Assembly (NCBI GenBank): GCA_027484025.1
Contig: JAIXTI010000081.1
Location: forward strand, 62,001-126,000
Direction of reading: 5' to 3'
Length of the DNA: 64,000 nt
From: a bacterium
Lineage (GTDB): Bacteria; Gemmatimonadota; Gemmatimonadetes; Gemmatimonadales; Gemmatimonadaceae
Shown here in pieces: positions 49,455 to 59,322 of this stretch. The translations under genes were made by a program, and so were the position numbers. Every line of letters begins with the position of its first letter. The stretch's first letter is position 1. Below the pieces are notes generated by a model. It was not told the DNA's origin. It did no database searches and worked only from the letters and a program-made list of their open reading frames with translations.

Positions 49455-51269
49455 TCACCCGGTCGCGGCAATCTCCTCGCCCGGATTGATGAACTGATCG
49501 CTCTCCAGCTGATACTGCCGGCGGTACAGGTCGTGATAGCGTCCCCCCAGCTCCAGCAACTGCGCGTGCGAGCCGCGCTCCACGATCTCGCCATGCTCCA
49601 GCACGAGAATCTGATCGGCGCTGGTAATGGTCGACAAACGGTGGGCAATCACGAAGGTGGTACGACCAGCCCGTAGGCGGCGCAGTCCTTCCTGAATGAG
49701 ATGTTCGCTCTCGCTGTCGAGACTCGAGGTGGCTTCGTCGAGAATGAGCACCCGCGGATTGGCGAGAATGGCACGCGCGATCGCCACACGCTGACGCTGG
49801 CCACCCGACAGCTTCACGCCGCGCTCACCGACAATCGTGTCGTAGCCCTGCGGAAATCCTTGGATGAACTCGTGCGCGTTGGCGATCTTGGCGACATGCA
49901 TGACCTCTTCGTCGGTCGCGCCGGGCTTCGTGAAGGCGATGTTCTCCTTCACCGTGCCATCGAAGAGGAAGTTGTCCTGCATGACCACACCAAGATGCCG
50001 GCGATAGTCGCGCAGCTTGAGGTCGCGCACCGGCACCCCGTCCACCTTGATGCTGCCTTGCTGCGGCTGCGCGAAGGCCATGATGAGCGAAATCATGGTG
50101 CTCTTGCCGCTGCCGCTCGAGCCCACCAACGCCGTGGTCGTGCCGGCCGGCGCCGAAAAGTTGACGTGCTTGAGCACCGGTACTCCGGGCTCGTATTCGA
50201 AGCTCACATCGTCGAATTCCACACGCCCTACGACCTCCGGCACCGACTGCTTGCTCGCGTCTTCCTGATCTTCAGTCGCCATGTCGCGCAACTCGCGAAT
50301 GCGGTCGAGTCCCGCAAAGGCTTCCGTGATCTGCGTGCCGATGCTCGCTACCGAAATGAGCGGCGCCGTCACCATGCCAATGAAGATGAGGAAGGTGAAC
50401 AGGCTGCCGATCGTCGTCGTGCCGCGCATCACGTCACCGCCACCGACGTACATCACGATCACGCCGATCACACCAACGACCGCGAGACCGAGTGTGCCGG
50501 TGAGCGACGTGCCCGTAATGGTCTTCGCGATGTTCTGAAAGAGACGCTGCACACCCTTGCCGAACACTTCCTTCTCGCGTTCTTCGGCCGTGTACACCTT
50601 GATGAGACGAATGCCGCCCAGCGTTTCCGTGAGACGACCCGTGACTTCGGCGTTGATGACGCTGCGTTCGCGGAAGATGGGGCGCAGACGCTTGAACGCG
50701 ACGCTCATGCCAGCGCCGAACAGCGCGATGGGCAGCACCGTGGCCAGCGTGAGCTTCCAATTGAGATGCAGCAGCACGGCCATGGCCGCGATCGCGCTCA
50801 GAATGCCGCCCGTGAGCTGAATGAGCCCCGTGCCGATGAGATTGCGAATGCCTTCGGGGTCGCTCATCACGCGCGAGACGAGCACGCCGCTCTTGGTGCT
50901 GTCGAAGTAGCGCACCGGCAGGCGAATGAGATGCCCCTGCACTTCTTCGCGCAGCTGCGCGATGGCCTGCTGTGCCGCGACACTCACGACTTGCGAGAGC
51001 GCGTAGCCGGTGAGTGTCTGCACGATGGTGGCGCCAAGTCCCGCCAGCGCGACGAGCCCCAGCATGCGCAGATCTTTCTGCGGCAGCACTTCATCGAGCA
51101 CGTACTTGGTGGAGTACGGCAGCACGAAGCTCGAGGCTCGGCTGATCAGCATCAACACCAAGCCGATACTCACGGACTTGCGGTGCTGGAGAATGAGCGC
51201 GCGGGCTTCGCCCCAGGCCCGCTTGCTGTCGTACTTGGGCTTCTTTGATGCCGCAGTTGGAGGAACCAT
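49455..51269 (-). CDS. ABC exporter, MsbA-like (fused membrane and ATPase domains)
   Basis: A 604-residue half-transporter: six membrane segments in residues 35-320 (VSIGLVLMLISRASSFVLPYSTKYVLDEVLP at the first), then the ATPase with Walker A GSSGSGKST, Q-loop VMQDNFLFDGTV, signature LSGGQRQRV and Walker B VLILDEATSSLDSE. It would dimerise and export lipid, drug or peptide; lipid A flipping cannot be shown. Its start is 20 bp from the next gene's stop. Confidence 0.92.
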   Translation of the reverse strand: MVPPTAASKKPKYDSKRAWGEARALILQHRKSVSIGLVLMLISRASSFVLPYSTKYVLDEVLPQKDLRMLGLVALAGLGATIVQTLTGYALSQVVSVAAQQAIAQLREEVQGHLIRLPVRYFDSTKSGVLVSRVMSDPEGIRNLIGTGLIQLTGGILSAIAAMAVLLHLNWKLTLATVLPIALFGAGMSVAFKRLRPIFRERSVINAEVTGRLTETLGGIRLIKVYTAEEREKEVFGKGVQRLFQNIAKTITGTSLTGTLGLAVVGVIGVIVMYVGGGDVMRGTTTIGSLFTFLIFIGMVTAPLISVASIGTQITEAFAGLDRIRELRDMATEDQEDASKQSVPEVVGRVEFDDVSFEYEPGVPVLKHVNFSAPAGTTTALVGSSGSGKSTMISLIMAFAQPQQGSIKVDGVPVRDLKLRDYRRHLGVVMQDNFLFDGTVKENIAFTKPGATDEEVMHVAKIANAHEFIQGFPQGYDTIVGERGVKLSGGQRQRVAIARAILANPRVLILDEATSSLDSESEHLIQEGLRRLRAGRTTFVIAHRLSTITSADQILVLEHGEIVERGSHAQLLELGGRYHDLYRRQYQLESDQFINPGEEIAATG

Positions 51270-51289
51270 CCTCCAAACTTAGCGCGTCG

Positions 51290-52480
51290 TCAGGGTTCGG
51301 GCCGCGTCCAGATCACACCTTCATGCGCGCGGAAGCGCAGCGCCGTGGTGGGATCCTTGTCGGCCAGCACGTCGAGCGTCTTCTCCGTGCCATCGGCCTG
51401 CCGATACGTCACTGAGATCGCCGTCTCACGACCCGCATCGCTGGTCTCGACCTTCGTAATGGGATAGCGCCCCTCGACCGGGTCGGTGAGCGTGAGCACC
51501 ACCGTGTCGGGGAGGAACTCCAACGTCTGCTGCTTGAAGCGCCAGAAGTCCGTCTTCCACGGCCCGACGATCTCGGCAGGGAGTGGATCGTGGCCCTTGG
51601 CGGGGCGGTTCATGTACACGACGGCCATGAGCATGGCGATCGCCGGCGCGACGATCCACCACCGTGATCCCCCGCCGGCCGGCGCTCCCGTCGTCGGCTT
51701 GCCGCTCGGCTTGGCACTTGGCGCCGGTCGCGCCGCCGTCGACTTTTTGGCCGTTGCCGGAGCGCTCTTGGTGGCCGGTCTGGCTGTGGGGCGCGGGCGC
51801 GGAATGGGGATCTTGACCGGTTCGAGCACCTGGTCGACCCACTCGTCCGCCTTGGAAGCGGGCGGGGTGGGCTCCAACACCAGATCCACCCAGGTGTCGG
51901 CCGGCGCGGCCGGTGGCGTGGGCTCGAGTACCTGATCCACCCACGTATCCACGTGGTCGGCAACTGGCGACGGGTCAGCGGCGACCGGCTCAGCGGCGAC
52001 CGGCTCAGCGGCGACCGGAGACGCCTCAGCCACCACGTTGTCCGTCTTGCGGCGGCGAGGCGTCCGCTTGGCAGGCGCGTCCGTCGCCTCGGTCACCGTC
52101 TTGCGACGATCCCCGCGCTTCGTGCCGCTCGCCTTCGGCTTCTTGGGTGCAGCAGGCTCATCGGCCACCTCGGCTTTCTTCGCCCGGGAACGCCGAGTTC
52201 GAGCCGGCGGCGGTTCAACGGGGGCGACCGCCTCGGACAGGGGGGCGCCAGCGGGCTCGGCGGCCACCTCAGCCGGCACGGCTATGGGCTCGACCGCCGG
52301 ATCCGGATCCTCAGGCACGTACAGAAATGCGTCGGCAAAGGCCGTGGCAAAGTCTTCCGGGCTGCGCGGGTCCACCACCGTCGTCAACGCCTCATTCGCG
52401 TCGATCGTGGCGTGCTCCACAGACGTTGGGGTCGGGCGCGGCGTCGCTGCCCGTTTCTGCCGACGAGGTTTGCTGCCCAT
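51290..52480 (-). CDS. Ala/Pro-rich membrane protein with WVDQVLEP repeats
   Basis: Not recognised. The 396-residue protein has a long low-complexity N-terminal part (Ala, Pro, Lys, Arg, Glu) including basic patches, then three tandem copies of a 14-17 residue unit (DTWVDQVLEPTPPA, DTWVDLVLEPTPPA, DEWVDQVLEP), a Pro/Ala/Lys linker, one membrane segment (WWIVAPAIAMLMAVVYM) and an about 90-residue beta-rich domain that recalls lipocalin-like stress proteins (IVGPWKTDFWRF...VLTLTDPVEGRYPITKV). A cytosolic tail with short linear motifs and an outside sensor domain is one reading. The ATG at 52480 is chosen over an upstream frame extension. Confidence 0.65.
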   Translation of the reverse strand: MGSKPRRQKRAATPRPTPTSVEHATIDANEALTTVVDPRSPEDFATAFADAFLYVPEDPDPAVEPIAVPAEVAAEPAGAPLSEAVAPVEPPPARTRRSRAKKAEVADEPAAPKKPKASGTKRGDRRKTVTEATDAPAKRTPRRRKTDNVVAEASPVAAEPVAAEPVAADPSPVADHVDTWVDQVLEPTPPAAPADTWVDLVLEPTPPASKADEWVDQVLEPVKIPIPRPRPTARPATKSAPATAKKSTAARPAPSAKPSGKPTTGAPAGGGSRWWIVAPAIAMLMAVVYMNRPAKGHDPLPAEIVGPWKTDFWRFKQQTLEFLPDTVVLTLTDPVEGRYPITKVETSDAGRETAISVTYRQADGTEKTLDVLADKDPTTALRFRAHEGVIWTRPEP

Positions 52481-52623
52481 CTGTCTTCTCTGAACGAACC
52501 CAAAGGGGGGATGATGAGGTGGCGCGACATCCGCCACGACGACTCACCGCAAGGGACGATCAGTAGAGACTTCGGGAAACGCGCGGGACACGACCGGTCG
52601 GCGACGACCCGGCTGTTACCACA

Positions 52624-52654
52624 CGCCGACGCATGGGCTGGGTGTGCGTCGGCG
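52624..52654. terminator. Hairpin downstream of the aldo/keto reductase gene
   Basis: A perfect 10-bp inverted repeat (cgccgacgca / tgcgtcggcg, 11-base loop) lies about 75 bp beyond the stop of the minus-strand reductase gene. There is no T-run. Confidence 0.45.
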
Positions 52655-52729
52655 GAATTATTCGCAACATCAACAAAGCACTATAGAGTCAGCATAACGC
52701 GAGCGTGAGGCATAACCCCGCTTCTCCAC

Positions 52730-53731
52730 TTACATCGAACGCTGTACGAGCGCCTCGATGCGCTTGAGATGCTCAGCTGTGGGCAGTCCGCCGCGCATCC
52801 CCGCAGTGTTGTCGTTCACGTACTTCACCTGCGCCGTACCCGGAATGACGCAAGTCACCGCCGGGTTAGCCACGATGTACTTGAGGAAGATCTGCGCCCA
52901 GCTCGACGCGTCGAATTCCTTGGCCCACTCGGGCACCGGCGTCTGGAGCACGTTCTGAAAGACCCGGGTGCGCCCGAACGGCAAGTTCACCAGCACCCCA
53001 ATGCCCTTCTCGCGCGCCATCGGCAGCACCCGCTCGGCGGCGTTGCGATTGTCCGCTGCGTAGTCGATCTGGATGAAGTCCAGCGACTCAGACTGCATGA
53101 GCTGCTCGAGCATCGGGTACTGCTGATCGCTGCTCGTCGTCACCCCCACGTAGCGAATGCGGCCGGCGGCCTTCATCTCGCGCAGCACCGGCAACAGCGT
53201 CGGCGTGCCCTGGAGGTTCCACACCTGCATGAGATCGATGCGCGTGGTCTTGAGACGGCGGAACGACTCCTCCATTTGCGCGACGCCCGCGGCAGCATCG
53301 GTCCCCCGTGTGGACACCTTGGTGGCCAGAAAGAGTCGATCGCGAATACCAAGTTCACTCACCAGCTCTCCCGTCACCACCTCGGCTTGCCCGTACCCCG
53401 GGGCGGTGTCGATCACCTTTCCGCCCAGCTTGGGAAACTCGCGCAATGTTTCGCGCAGGGGGGCCTTTTCCTCGACCGTCGACACGTCGTAGCGGCGCGC
53501 CGTGCCAATCCCGACGACCGGAAGCTTTTCGCCGCTCGACGGAATCGCCCGGGTGATGAGTGCGCCCTGCGCCGCGTCGTCGCGCGCGAACACCGGGGGC
53601 AGCACGCCGTGGCTCAAGGCTTCAGCCACCGCCGGCGTAACGAGGGCCGCCAGACCGGCACCGATTCCGAGCTTGAGGGCCGCACGACGCGAGAAATTTG
53701 CCGACGGTTCGGGACGAAGCGTGTCAGACAT
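52730..53731 (-). CDS. Tat-exported aldo/keto reductase-like protein
   Basis: A 333-residue protein with a twin-arginine signal (NFSRRAALKLGIGAGLAALVTPAVA). The reductase barrel shows KVIDTAPGYGQAE (Asp and Tyr of the tetrad) and FLATKVSTRG (Lys). The fourth residue, normally His in a VHNL-type motif, reads Trp in LMQVWNLQGT. It may therefore have altered chemistry or bind ligands only. The cofactor would be needed before Tat export of the folded protein. Confidence 0.85.
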   Translation of the reverse strand: MSDTLRPEPSANFSRRAALKLGIGAGLAALVTPAVAEALSHGVLPPVFARDDAAQGALITRAIPSSGEKLPVVGIGTARRYDVSTVEEKAPLRETLREFPKLGGKVIDTAPGYGQAEVVTGELVSELGIRDRLFLATKVSTRGTDAAAGVAQMEESFRRLKTTRIDLMQVWNLQGTPTLLPVLREMKAAGRIRYVGVTTSSDQQYPMLEQLMQSESLDFIQIDYAADNRNAAERVLPMAREKGIGVLVNLPFGRTRVFQNVLQTPVPEWAKEFDASSWAQIFLKYIVANPAVTCVIPGTAQVKYVNDNTAGMRGGLPTAEHLKRIEALVQRSM

Positions 53732-53893
53732 GGGGCGGTTGGCGAACGGTTGATGGCGTTGCTGCGTTGATGAAATGTCAGCGATGGGTGCGCCCTCCTG
53801 CTATCGCAGGACAAACGGCGGCGCCGAGCTGATTGGTTCTTGAGGTGTCGTTCCGGTAGTTTACCGGTGATACCCGCCCCCCATCAGGATTGC

Positions 53894-54862
53894 ATGTTCA
53901 TACCCGATAAAGAAACACTGGCCAAGGTCGAAGTGCTTGCCGACCTCGAGAGCGACGTCGAGCAGCTCATGGCGACGCACGAGTCCAAGCGCATCCTTTG
54001 GTTCCCCTCCGAACTGCTCGCCCCCGCGCCTGACACGGACCCGGACGAACATGTGAAGATGCTGCGCGAACGTGCGCGCGGGATCAGCATGCCGGCCCGC
54101 GTCGCGCTCGCGCTCAACACGCTCACCGAAGAAGGGCTGCCGCACTTCCACCGCCTGCTCGCCACCTACCTGGGCGGCGACACCTTCTGGGCCAAGTGGA
54201 ACAACCTGTGGACCGCCGAGGAAGACCGTCACGGCGCCGTGCTGCATGACTACGCGCACGACAGCAAGATCCTCGATAATCCGGTGCTCGAGCGCATGCA
54301 GTTCGAGTATCTCAAGGCCGGCTTCGAGCCCCAGTGGGACAAGGATCCGTATCGCGTGTTCGTGTACACCTCGCTGCAGGAGCGCGCGACGCAGGTGAGC
54401 CATGCCAATACTGGCAAGCTCGCCGGCGAATACGAGCCGCTCATTGGCGAGGTGCTCGCCAACGTGGCCAAGGAGGAAGCGCGGCACTACGTGTTCTACC
54501 GCGAAATCTTCCAGCGCGTGCTCGTGCGCGACCCCAACAACGCCATGGTGTCGGCCTCGCTCGTCATGCCCAGCATCGATATGCCGGGCGTGAGCATGCC
54601 GCACTTCCGCGAGATGGGCGACGTGATCCGTCGTGCCGGCATCTACGGCCCACGCGATTACATCAAGATCGTCGACGATCTCATCAAGTTCTGGGCGCTC
54701 GACAAGGTCGAGGGGCTCAACGAGATGGGCAAGAAGGCGCAGGAAAAGATCATGGGGATCACGGCGCGCCTGGAGCGCATCGCCGATGCCATGGAGACCC
54801 GCAGCAAGGCCAAGACGTTTGCGTTCAACGTCGCCTTCGCTCGCGAATTCGCGATGGAGTAG
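53894..54862 (+). CDS. Acyl-ACP desaturase
   Basis: A 322-residue soluble di-iron desaturase. The two iron-binding motifs are AEEDRHGAVLHDY and KEEARHYVFY (EExxH type), with an earlier Glu in TLTEEGLPHF. It inserts a double bond into ACP-bound fatty acids using O2 and electrons from ferredoxin. The ATG at 53894 is chosen because AGGA stands just upstream. The stop is two bases before the kinase gene, so the two are cotranscribed. Confidence 0.92.
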   Translation: MFIPDKETLAKVEVLADLESDVEQLMATHESKRILWFPSELLAPAPDTDPDEHVKMLRERARGISMPARVALALNTLTEEGLPHFHRLLATYLGGDTFWAKWNNLWTAEEDRHGAVLHDYAHDSKILDNPVLERMQFEYLKAGFEPQWDKDPYRVFVYTSLQERATQVSHANTGKLAGEYEPLIGEVLANVAKEEARHYVFYREIFQRVLVRDPNNAMVSASLVMPSIDMPGVSMPHFREMGDVIRRAGIYGPRDYIKIVDDLIKFWALDKVEGLNEMGKKAQEKIMGITARLERIADAMETRSKAKTFAFNVAFAREFAME

Positions 54863-54864
54863 CC

Positions 54865-56490
54865 ATGACGGAAGCGCTCACCGAACTGCGTCGTGCACTC
54901 GGTGAGCGTTTCGCCGTCGAGCGGTTACTTGGCCAAGGTGGCATGGGGGCCGTGTATCTGGCCCGCGACAGGCAACTCGATCGGCCGGTGGCGCTCAAGG
55001 TGCTGCCGGCCGAGTTTGCATTGCAGCACGATCTGCGCGAGCGCTTCCTGCGCGAAACGCGTACGGCCGCAAGCTTCTCGCACCCGAACATCGTGCCGGT
55101 GTTCAGCGTGGAAGATCACGGCAGCGTGCTCGCGTACTCCATGGGCTACGTGGAAGGGGAAAGCCTCGCGCAGCAGGTGGCGCGCTCAGGTCCACTCTCG
55201 GTACGCGACACGGTGCGTATGCTGCAGGACGTGGCGTACGCGCTGGCCTATGCACATGGTCGCGGTGTGGTGCATCGCGATATCAAGCCCGACAACATCA
55301 TGATCGAGCGCGCCACGGGGCGCGCACTGCTCATGGATTTCGGCATCTCGCGGTCGGTGAGCGCTCCGGCGCCCACCAACGGTACCAGCGCCGGACTCAC
55401 TCGGGTGGGCGAGGTCGTCGGCACGCCCGAGTTCATGAGTCCGGAGCAGGCGGCGGGCGATACACTCGACGGTCGCAGTGATCTGTATTCGCTGGGCCTC
55501 GTCGCCTGGTTCGCGCTGAGCGGACAGAGTGCAATGGGTGGCGACTCCATACAGAAGGTGCTGGTGAAGCAGCTGACCGAAGTGGTGCCACCCATTCAGA
55601 CGCTTCGGGCCGATGTACCCGCACTGCTGTCAGATGTCGTGCAGCGCTGTCTCGCCAAGTCTCCCGACGAACGTTTCGCGGCGGCCGAGCAGCTGGTGGA
55701 AGCACTGGACGTCTCCGCGCTGCGCGGCGTGGAGATCCCGCTACCCATTCGCCTCTTCGCGCAGGACGTCGCGCAAGCGGGCATGGTGTCGGGTTTCAGC
55801 GTGATCGTGCTGGTCCTGTTGTACGAGGTACTGGCGGTCGGTGACCGCAGCGATCTCGACGTGCTCCTTCCCCTGGTGATGTTCAGCGCAATCGTATGGG
55901 GACGTATTGCGCAGACGGTTCATCAAGGTCGCACCCTGATACGACGAGGCTTCGGTGTCGCCGAGATCCAGTCGGGATTTCGCGCACTGCTCGATGAGCA
56001 GGTGGCAGAACGTGCGCAGCTCCGTGCCGATACCAATTTCGTGAAGCATCGCCGGCGGCGTGAGCTGCTGTGGGGCGCCATGCTGGTCGTCGCGTTTGTG
56101 CTGTTTCGGTGGGTGATGAATTCCATGCGTATCGAGGGGGACGAAGGGTTCTTCACGATCTCGCGCCCGGGCATGGTCATCATCTACGCCTCGTTCATCA
56201 TCGCCGGCCTCTCGGTGGTGAACCTGTTGCGTTCCCCGCTGCGTGCCAACATCGGCGAGCATCTGTTCCGACTCGTGTGGGCCTCAGCAATCGGCCGAGC
56301 TGTGCTTTCGCTCCTCGGCCTCGGCGTGGCGCGCGCGACGGCCCCACAAACACTGCCGCCGACGCGACCGGTGACGGCGCCGGCTGCGCCAGTCCACACA
56401 TCGAAAGCGACGCCAGCGGCTGACACGACCACCCTCGAAAATCGCGTAGCAGCGCTGGAACAGTGGCGACGTGAGACAGAGCGACACTGA
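54865..56490 (+). CDS. Ser/Thr protein kinase with four membrane segments
   Basis: A 541-residue kinase. N-terminal catalytic domain: GQGGMGAVYLAR, VALKVLP (Lys), HRDIKPDN, MDFGIS and GTPEFMSPEQAAGD, all active-site residues present. After residue 290 come four membrane segments (MVSGFSVIVLVLLYEVL, LLPLVMFSAIVWGRIA, LLWGAMLVVAFVLF, MVIIYASFIIAGLSVV), a Pro/Thr/Ala linker and a short C-terminal coiled coil (TLENRVAALEQWRRE). Coupling to the desaturase gene suggests, by context only, a link to membrane-lipid adjustment. Confidence 0.9.
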   Translation: MTEALTELRRALGERFAVERLLGQGGMGAVYLARDRQLDRPVALKVLPAEFALQHDLRERFLRETRTAASFSHPNIVPVFSVEDHGSVLAYSMGYVEGESLAQQVARSGPLSVRDTVRMLQDVAYALAYAHGRGVVHRDIKPDNIMIERATGRALLMDFGISRSVSAPAPTNGTSAGLTRVGEVVGTPEFMSPEQAAGDTLDGRSDLYSLGLVAWFALSGQSAMGGDSIQKVLVKQLTEVVPPIQTLRADVPALLSDVVQRCLAKSPDERFAAAEQLVEALDVSALRGVEIPLPIRLFAQDVAQAGMVSGFSVIVLVLLYEVLAVGDRSDLDVLLPLVMFSAIVWGRIAQTVHQGRTLIRRGFGVAEIQSGFRALLDEQVAERAQLRADTNFVKHRRRRELLWGAMLVVAFVLFRWVMNSMRIEGDEGFFTISRPGMVIIYASFIIAGLSVVNLLRSPLRANIGEHLFRLVWASAIGRAVLSLLGLGVARATAPQTLPPTRPVTAPAAPVHTSKATPAADTTTLENRVAALEQWRRETERH

Positions 56491-56510
56491 CGCCACGCAT
56501 CACAAACGCC

Positions 56511-59294
56511 TCACCCGCTATTCCGCAGCCCCGCAGCAATCCCGTTGATGGTGATGTGAATGCCGCGGCGCAGCGACTCGTCCGTCGCGCCTTCGGGAGC
56601 GCCGCGCTCGCGGTACCGGCGCAACAGCGCGATCTGCAAATGATTGAGCGGGTCCATGTACGGAAAACGCGTTTCGATGGACCGCGCCAGCAACGGATTG
56701 TCGGCCAACAGCTCCTCTTGCCCCGTAATGCGCCGCAGCGCGTCACGCGTGCGCTGCCACTCGGCACCAATACGGGCGAAAATCGTGTCACGCAATGTTG
56801 CGTCGGTCACGAGTTCCGCGTAGCGCGACGCGACGCGCAAGTCGCTCTTGGCAAGCACCATGTCCACGTTCGACAGCAGCGTGCGGAAGAAGGGCCAGGC
56901 CGTGGCCATGCGCTGCAGCACCGGCAAGCCGTCGGGATGTTCTTCCAGCCACTGTGAGACCGCGCTGCCGAAGCCATACCACCCCGGCAGCATGCAACGG
57001 CACTGCGCCCACGCGAACACCCAGGGGATGGCCCGCAAGTCTTCAATGCGGTCCGATGGCTTTCGCGATGCTGGACGGCTCCCGATGTTGAGCGTCGCGA
57101 TTTCGGCGAGCGGCGTACTCTCGCGGAAGTACTGCGTAAAGCCCGGCGTGTCGTACACCAGCGCGCGATACGCCTGAAACGCCAGCGCCGACAATCGCTC
57201 CATGACCGGATGAAAGGTCACCGCCTTATCGGCCTGATTTTCGTGATCGGTGAGCGTCGCTTCGAGCGTCGCTGCCACCAGCAGTTCCAGATTGCGGCGA
57301 CCGACATCCGGCGTGGCGTACTTGGACGCGATCACTTCGCCTTGCTCAGTAAGCCGGATCTGTCCGCTGACTGCGCCCGAGGGCTGCGCCAGAATGGCCT
57401 CGTAGCTGGGGCCGCCGCCGCGGCCCACACTGCCACCGCGACCGTGGAAGAAGCGCAGCTTGACCGACGCGCGCGCGAACACCCCCATGAGCGCGAGCTC
57501 GGCCTGATACAACTCCCAGCCGCTCGTGAGGAAGCCACCGTCCTTGTTGCTGTCGGAGTAGCCGAGCATGACCTCCTGCACATTGCCACGCGCGGCGACG
57601 AGCGCGCGATACGCGGGAAGCTCGAACGCTGCGCGCATGATGTCGCCGGCGCGCTGCAGGTCGCTGATGGTTTCGAAGAGCGGAATGATGTCGAGTGCCA
57701 CACTGGGCGCGTCGCCGCCGGTGGCGAGCCCCGCCTCCTTCAGCAGCAGCGCCACCTCGAGCAGGTCCGACACGCCATCGCACTTGGAGATGATGTAGTG
57801 TGGCAGCGCCGCGCTTCCGAAGCGCTCTCGCATGACGCGGGCGGCGAACACGATGGCCAGTTCACCCTGAACCTCGGCGCTGTACGTCAGGTGCGGCGAG
57901 TACAGGGGCCGCGTGCCGCCGAGCTCCGACGCCAGCAACGCCACCCGTGCCGTTTCGTCGAGCGCCAGGTATTGGTCGGTAACGCCCGCCTGCGCGAGGA
58001 GCTCGGCCACCACTTTCTCATGCACATCGGCATTCTGCCGCAGATCGAGTGGGGCCAGATGAAATCCGAAAACGTCCACGGCAGTCATGAGCGCACGCAG
58101 CCGCCCACTGGCGAGCAACGTCAATCCGGTGTGCACGAGCGACTCGTGCACCACCTGCAACTCGGCCCGTAACTCGGCGGCGTTTCCGTATGGCGCGGCG
58201 TCGCCCAACGCGGCACGCGTGGGGAGTGGCAAATCGAGCGTGCGCATCGTGGCCACGAGTCTCGCATAGATGCCACTGAGCGCACGTCGATACGGCTCGT
58301 CGCGCCGTTGCACCGATTGGTCCGGCGAGGCCGCCGCAAGCGCATCGAGTGCCGGAGTCACTGGATGCAGGGCTCGCGATACGCTGAGCGTACCACCGAC
58401 TTCGTGTACTTCGGCCAGATAGAAATCGAACGCCGCGGCCGATTGCAGGCGGAGCGTATCGCGAAGAATGTCGGCGGTCACGAACGGATTACCGTCGCGG
58501 TCACCGCCAATCCAGCTTCCCACCTGCAGAAATGTCCCCGGCGTAAACGGTGCGTCGGGAAAACGTTGGGCCCACAGGGAGGCCGTGTGCGCATACAACC
58601 GCGGCACCTCGGTAAAGAAGGTGCTGCGGTAATAGCCAATCCCGTTCTTCACTTCGTCGAGCACGCGCAGCCGCTCGCCGCGAACGAGGCGCGTATACCA
58701 CAGCGTCAGCACCTGACGCTGCAACGCCAGATCGTTCTCGGCGCGCTCTTCGGCGGTCAGCACCATGCGTTCGCGCTGCTCGAGCAATTCCGCAATCTCC
58801 TGCATGGCCACCTGCGTGCTCTGACGCTGCACTTCGGTGGGGTGTGCGGTGAGTACGGGTACCACCAGCGCCTCGGCAAAGAATTGCTGCAACCGCTCGC
58901 GCGCCGCGGCGTCGTCACCAATAGCCTTGCGCACCGCGTCGATGGCAAAGGCCAACGTCCCTTCGCGTGCCGGCGAGCCCATGGCTTCGTGCGCGCGACG
59001 GCGCCGCGCGCGGTGCGTGTCCTCAGCGATATTCGACAGCTGCAGGAAGTACGCGAACGCGCGCACCACGCTGAGCATCGTGGCGGGGGGCAACTGATCG
59101 AGCAGATCGTGCAGCCGCGCCCGGTCCTCGGCCCGTCCCTCGCGCGCAAAGCGAATGGCGGCCTTGCGCGTCTGCTCGACGAGCTCGAACGTCGCCTCCC
59201 CCTCCTGCTCCCGAACCGCGTCGCCAAGCAGACGGCCAAGGAGGCGAATATCGTCGCGGAGTGGTAGATCTTTGTCGTCGCGGTTGATGGGCAT
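56511..59294 (-). CDS. ppc: Phosphoenolpyruvate carboxylase
   Basis: A 927-residue enzyme of normal length. Active-site segments: VVPVLTAHPTEVQRQS (catalytic His), GSWIGGDRDGNPFV, EVMLGYSDSNKDGGFLTSGW, FFHGRGGSVGRGGGP and the C-terminal AAGLRNSG, corresponding to the family's RNTG end. It carboxylates PEP to oxaloacetate to refill the TCA cycle. The ATG at 59294 is preferred; the upstream frame is not conserved-looking. Confidence 0.96.
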   Translation of the reverse strand: MPINRDDKDLPLRDDIRLLGRLLGDAVREQEGEATFELVEQTRKAAIRFAREGRAEDRARLHDLLDQLPPATMLSVVRAFAYFLQLSNIAEDTHRARRRRAHEAMGSPAREGTLAFAIDAVRKAIGDDAAARERLQQFFAEALVVPVLTAHPTEVQRQSTQVAMQEIAELLEQRERMVLTAEERAENDLALQRQVLTLWYTRLVRGERLRVLDEVKNGIGYYRSTFFTEVPRLYAHTASLWAQRFPDAPFTPGTFLQVGSWIGGDRDGNPFVTADILRDTLRLQSAAAFDFYLAEVHEVGGTLSVSRALHPVTPALDALAAASPDQSVQRRDEPYRRALSGIYARLVATMRTLDLPLPTRAALGDAAPYGNAAELRAELQVVHESLVHTGLTLLASGRLRALMTAVDVFGFHLAPLDLRQNADVHEKVVAELLAQAGVTDQYLALDETARVALLASELGGTRPLYSPHLTYSAEVQGELAIVFAARVMRERFGSAALPHYIISKCDGVSDLLEVALLLKEAGLATGGDAPSVALDIIPLFETISDLQRAGDIMRAAFELPAYRALVAARGNVQEVMLGYSDSNKDGGFLTSGWELYQAELALMGVFARASVKLRFFHGRGGSVGRGGGPSYEAILAQPSGAVSGQIRLTEQGEVIASKYATPDVGRRNLELLVAATLEATLTDHENQADKAVTFHPVMERLSALAFQAYRALVYDTPGFTQYFRESTPLAEIATLNIGSRPASRKPSDRIEDLRAIPWVFAWAQCRCMLPGWYGFGSAVSQWLEEHPDGLPVLQRMATAWPFFRTLLSNVDMVLAKSDLRVASRYAELVTDATLRDTIFARIGAEWQRTRDALRRITGQEELLADNPLLARSIETRFPYMDPLNHLQIALLRRYRERGAPEGATDESLRRGIHITINGIAAGLRNSG

Positions 59295-59322
59295 GCCGTA
59301 AACTATGCCACGGCACCGCGCC

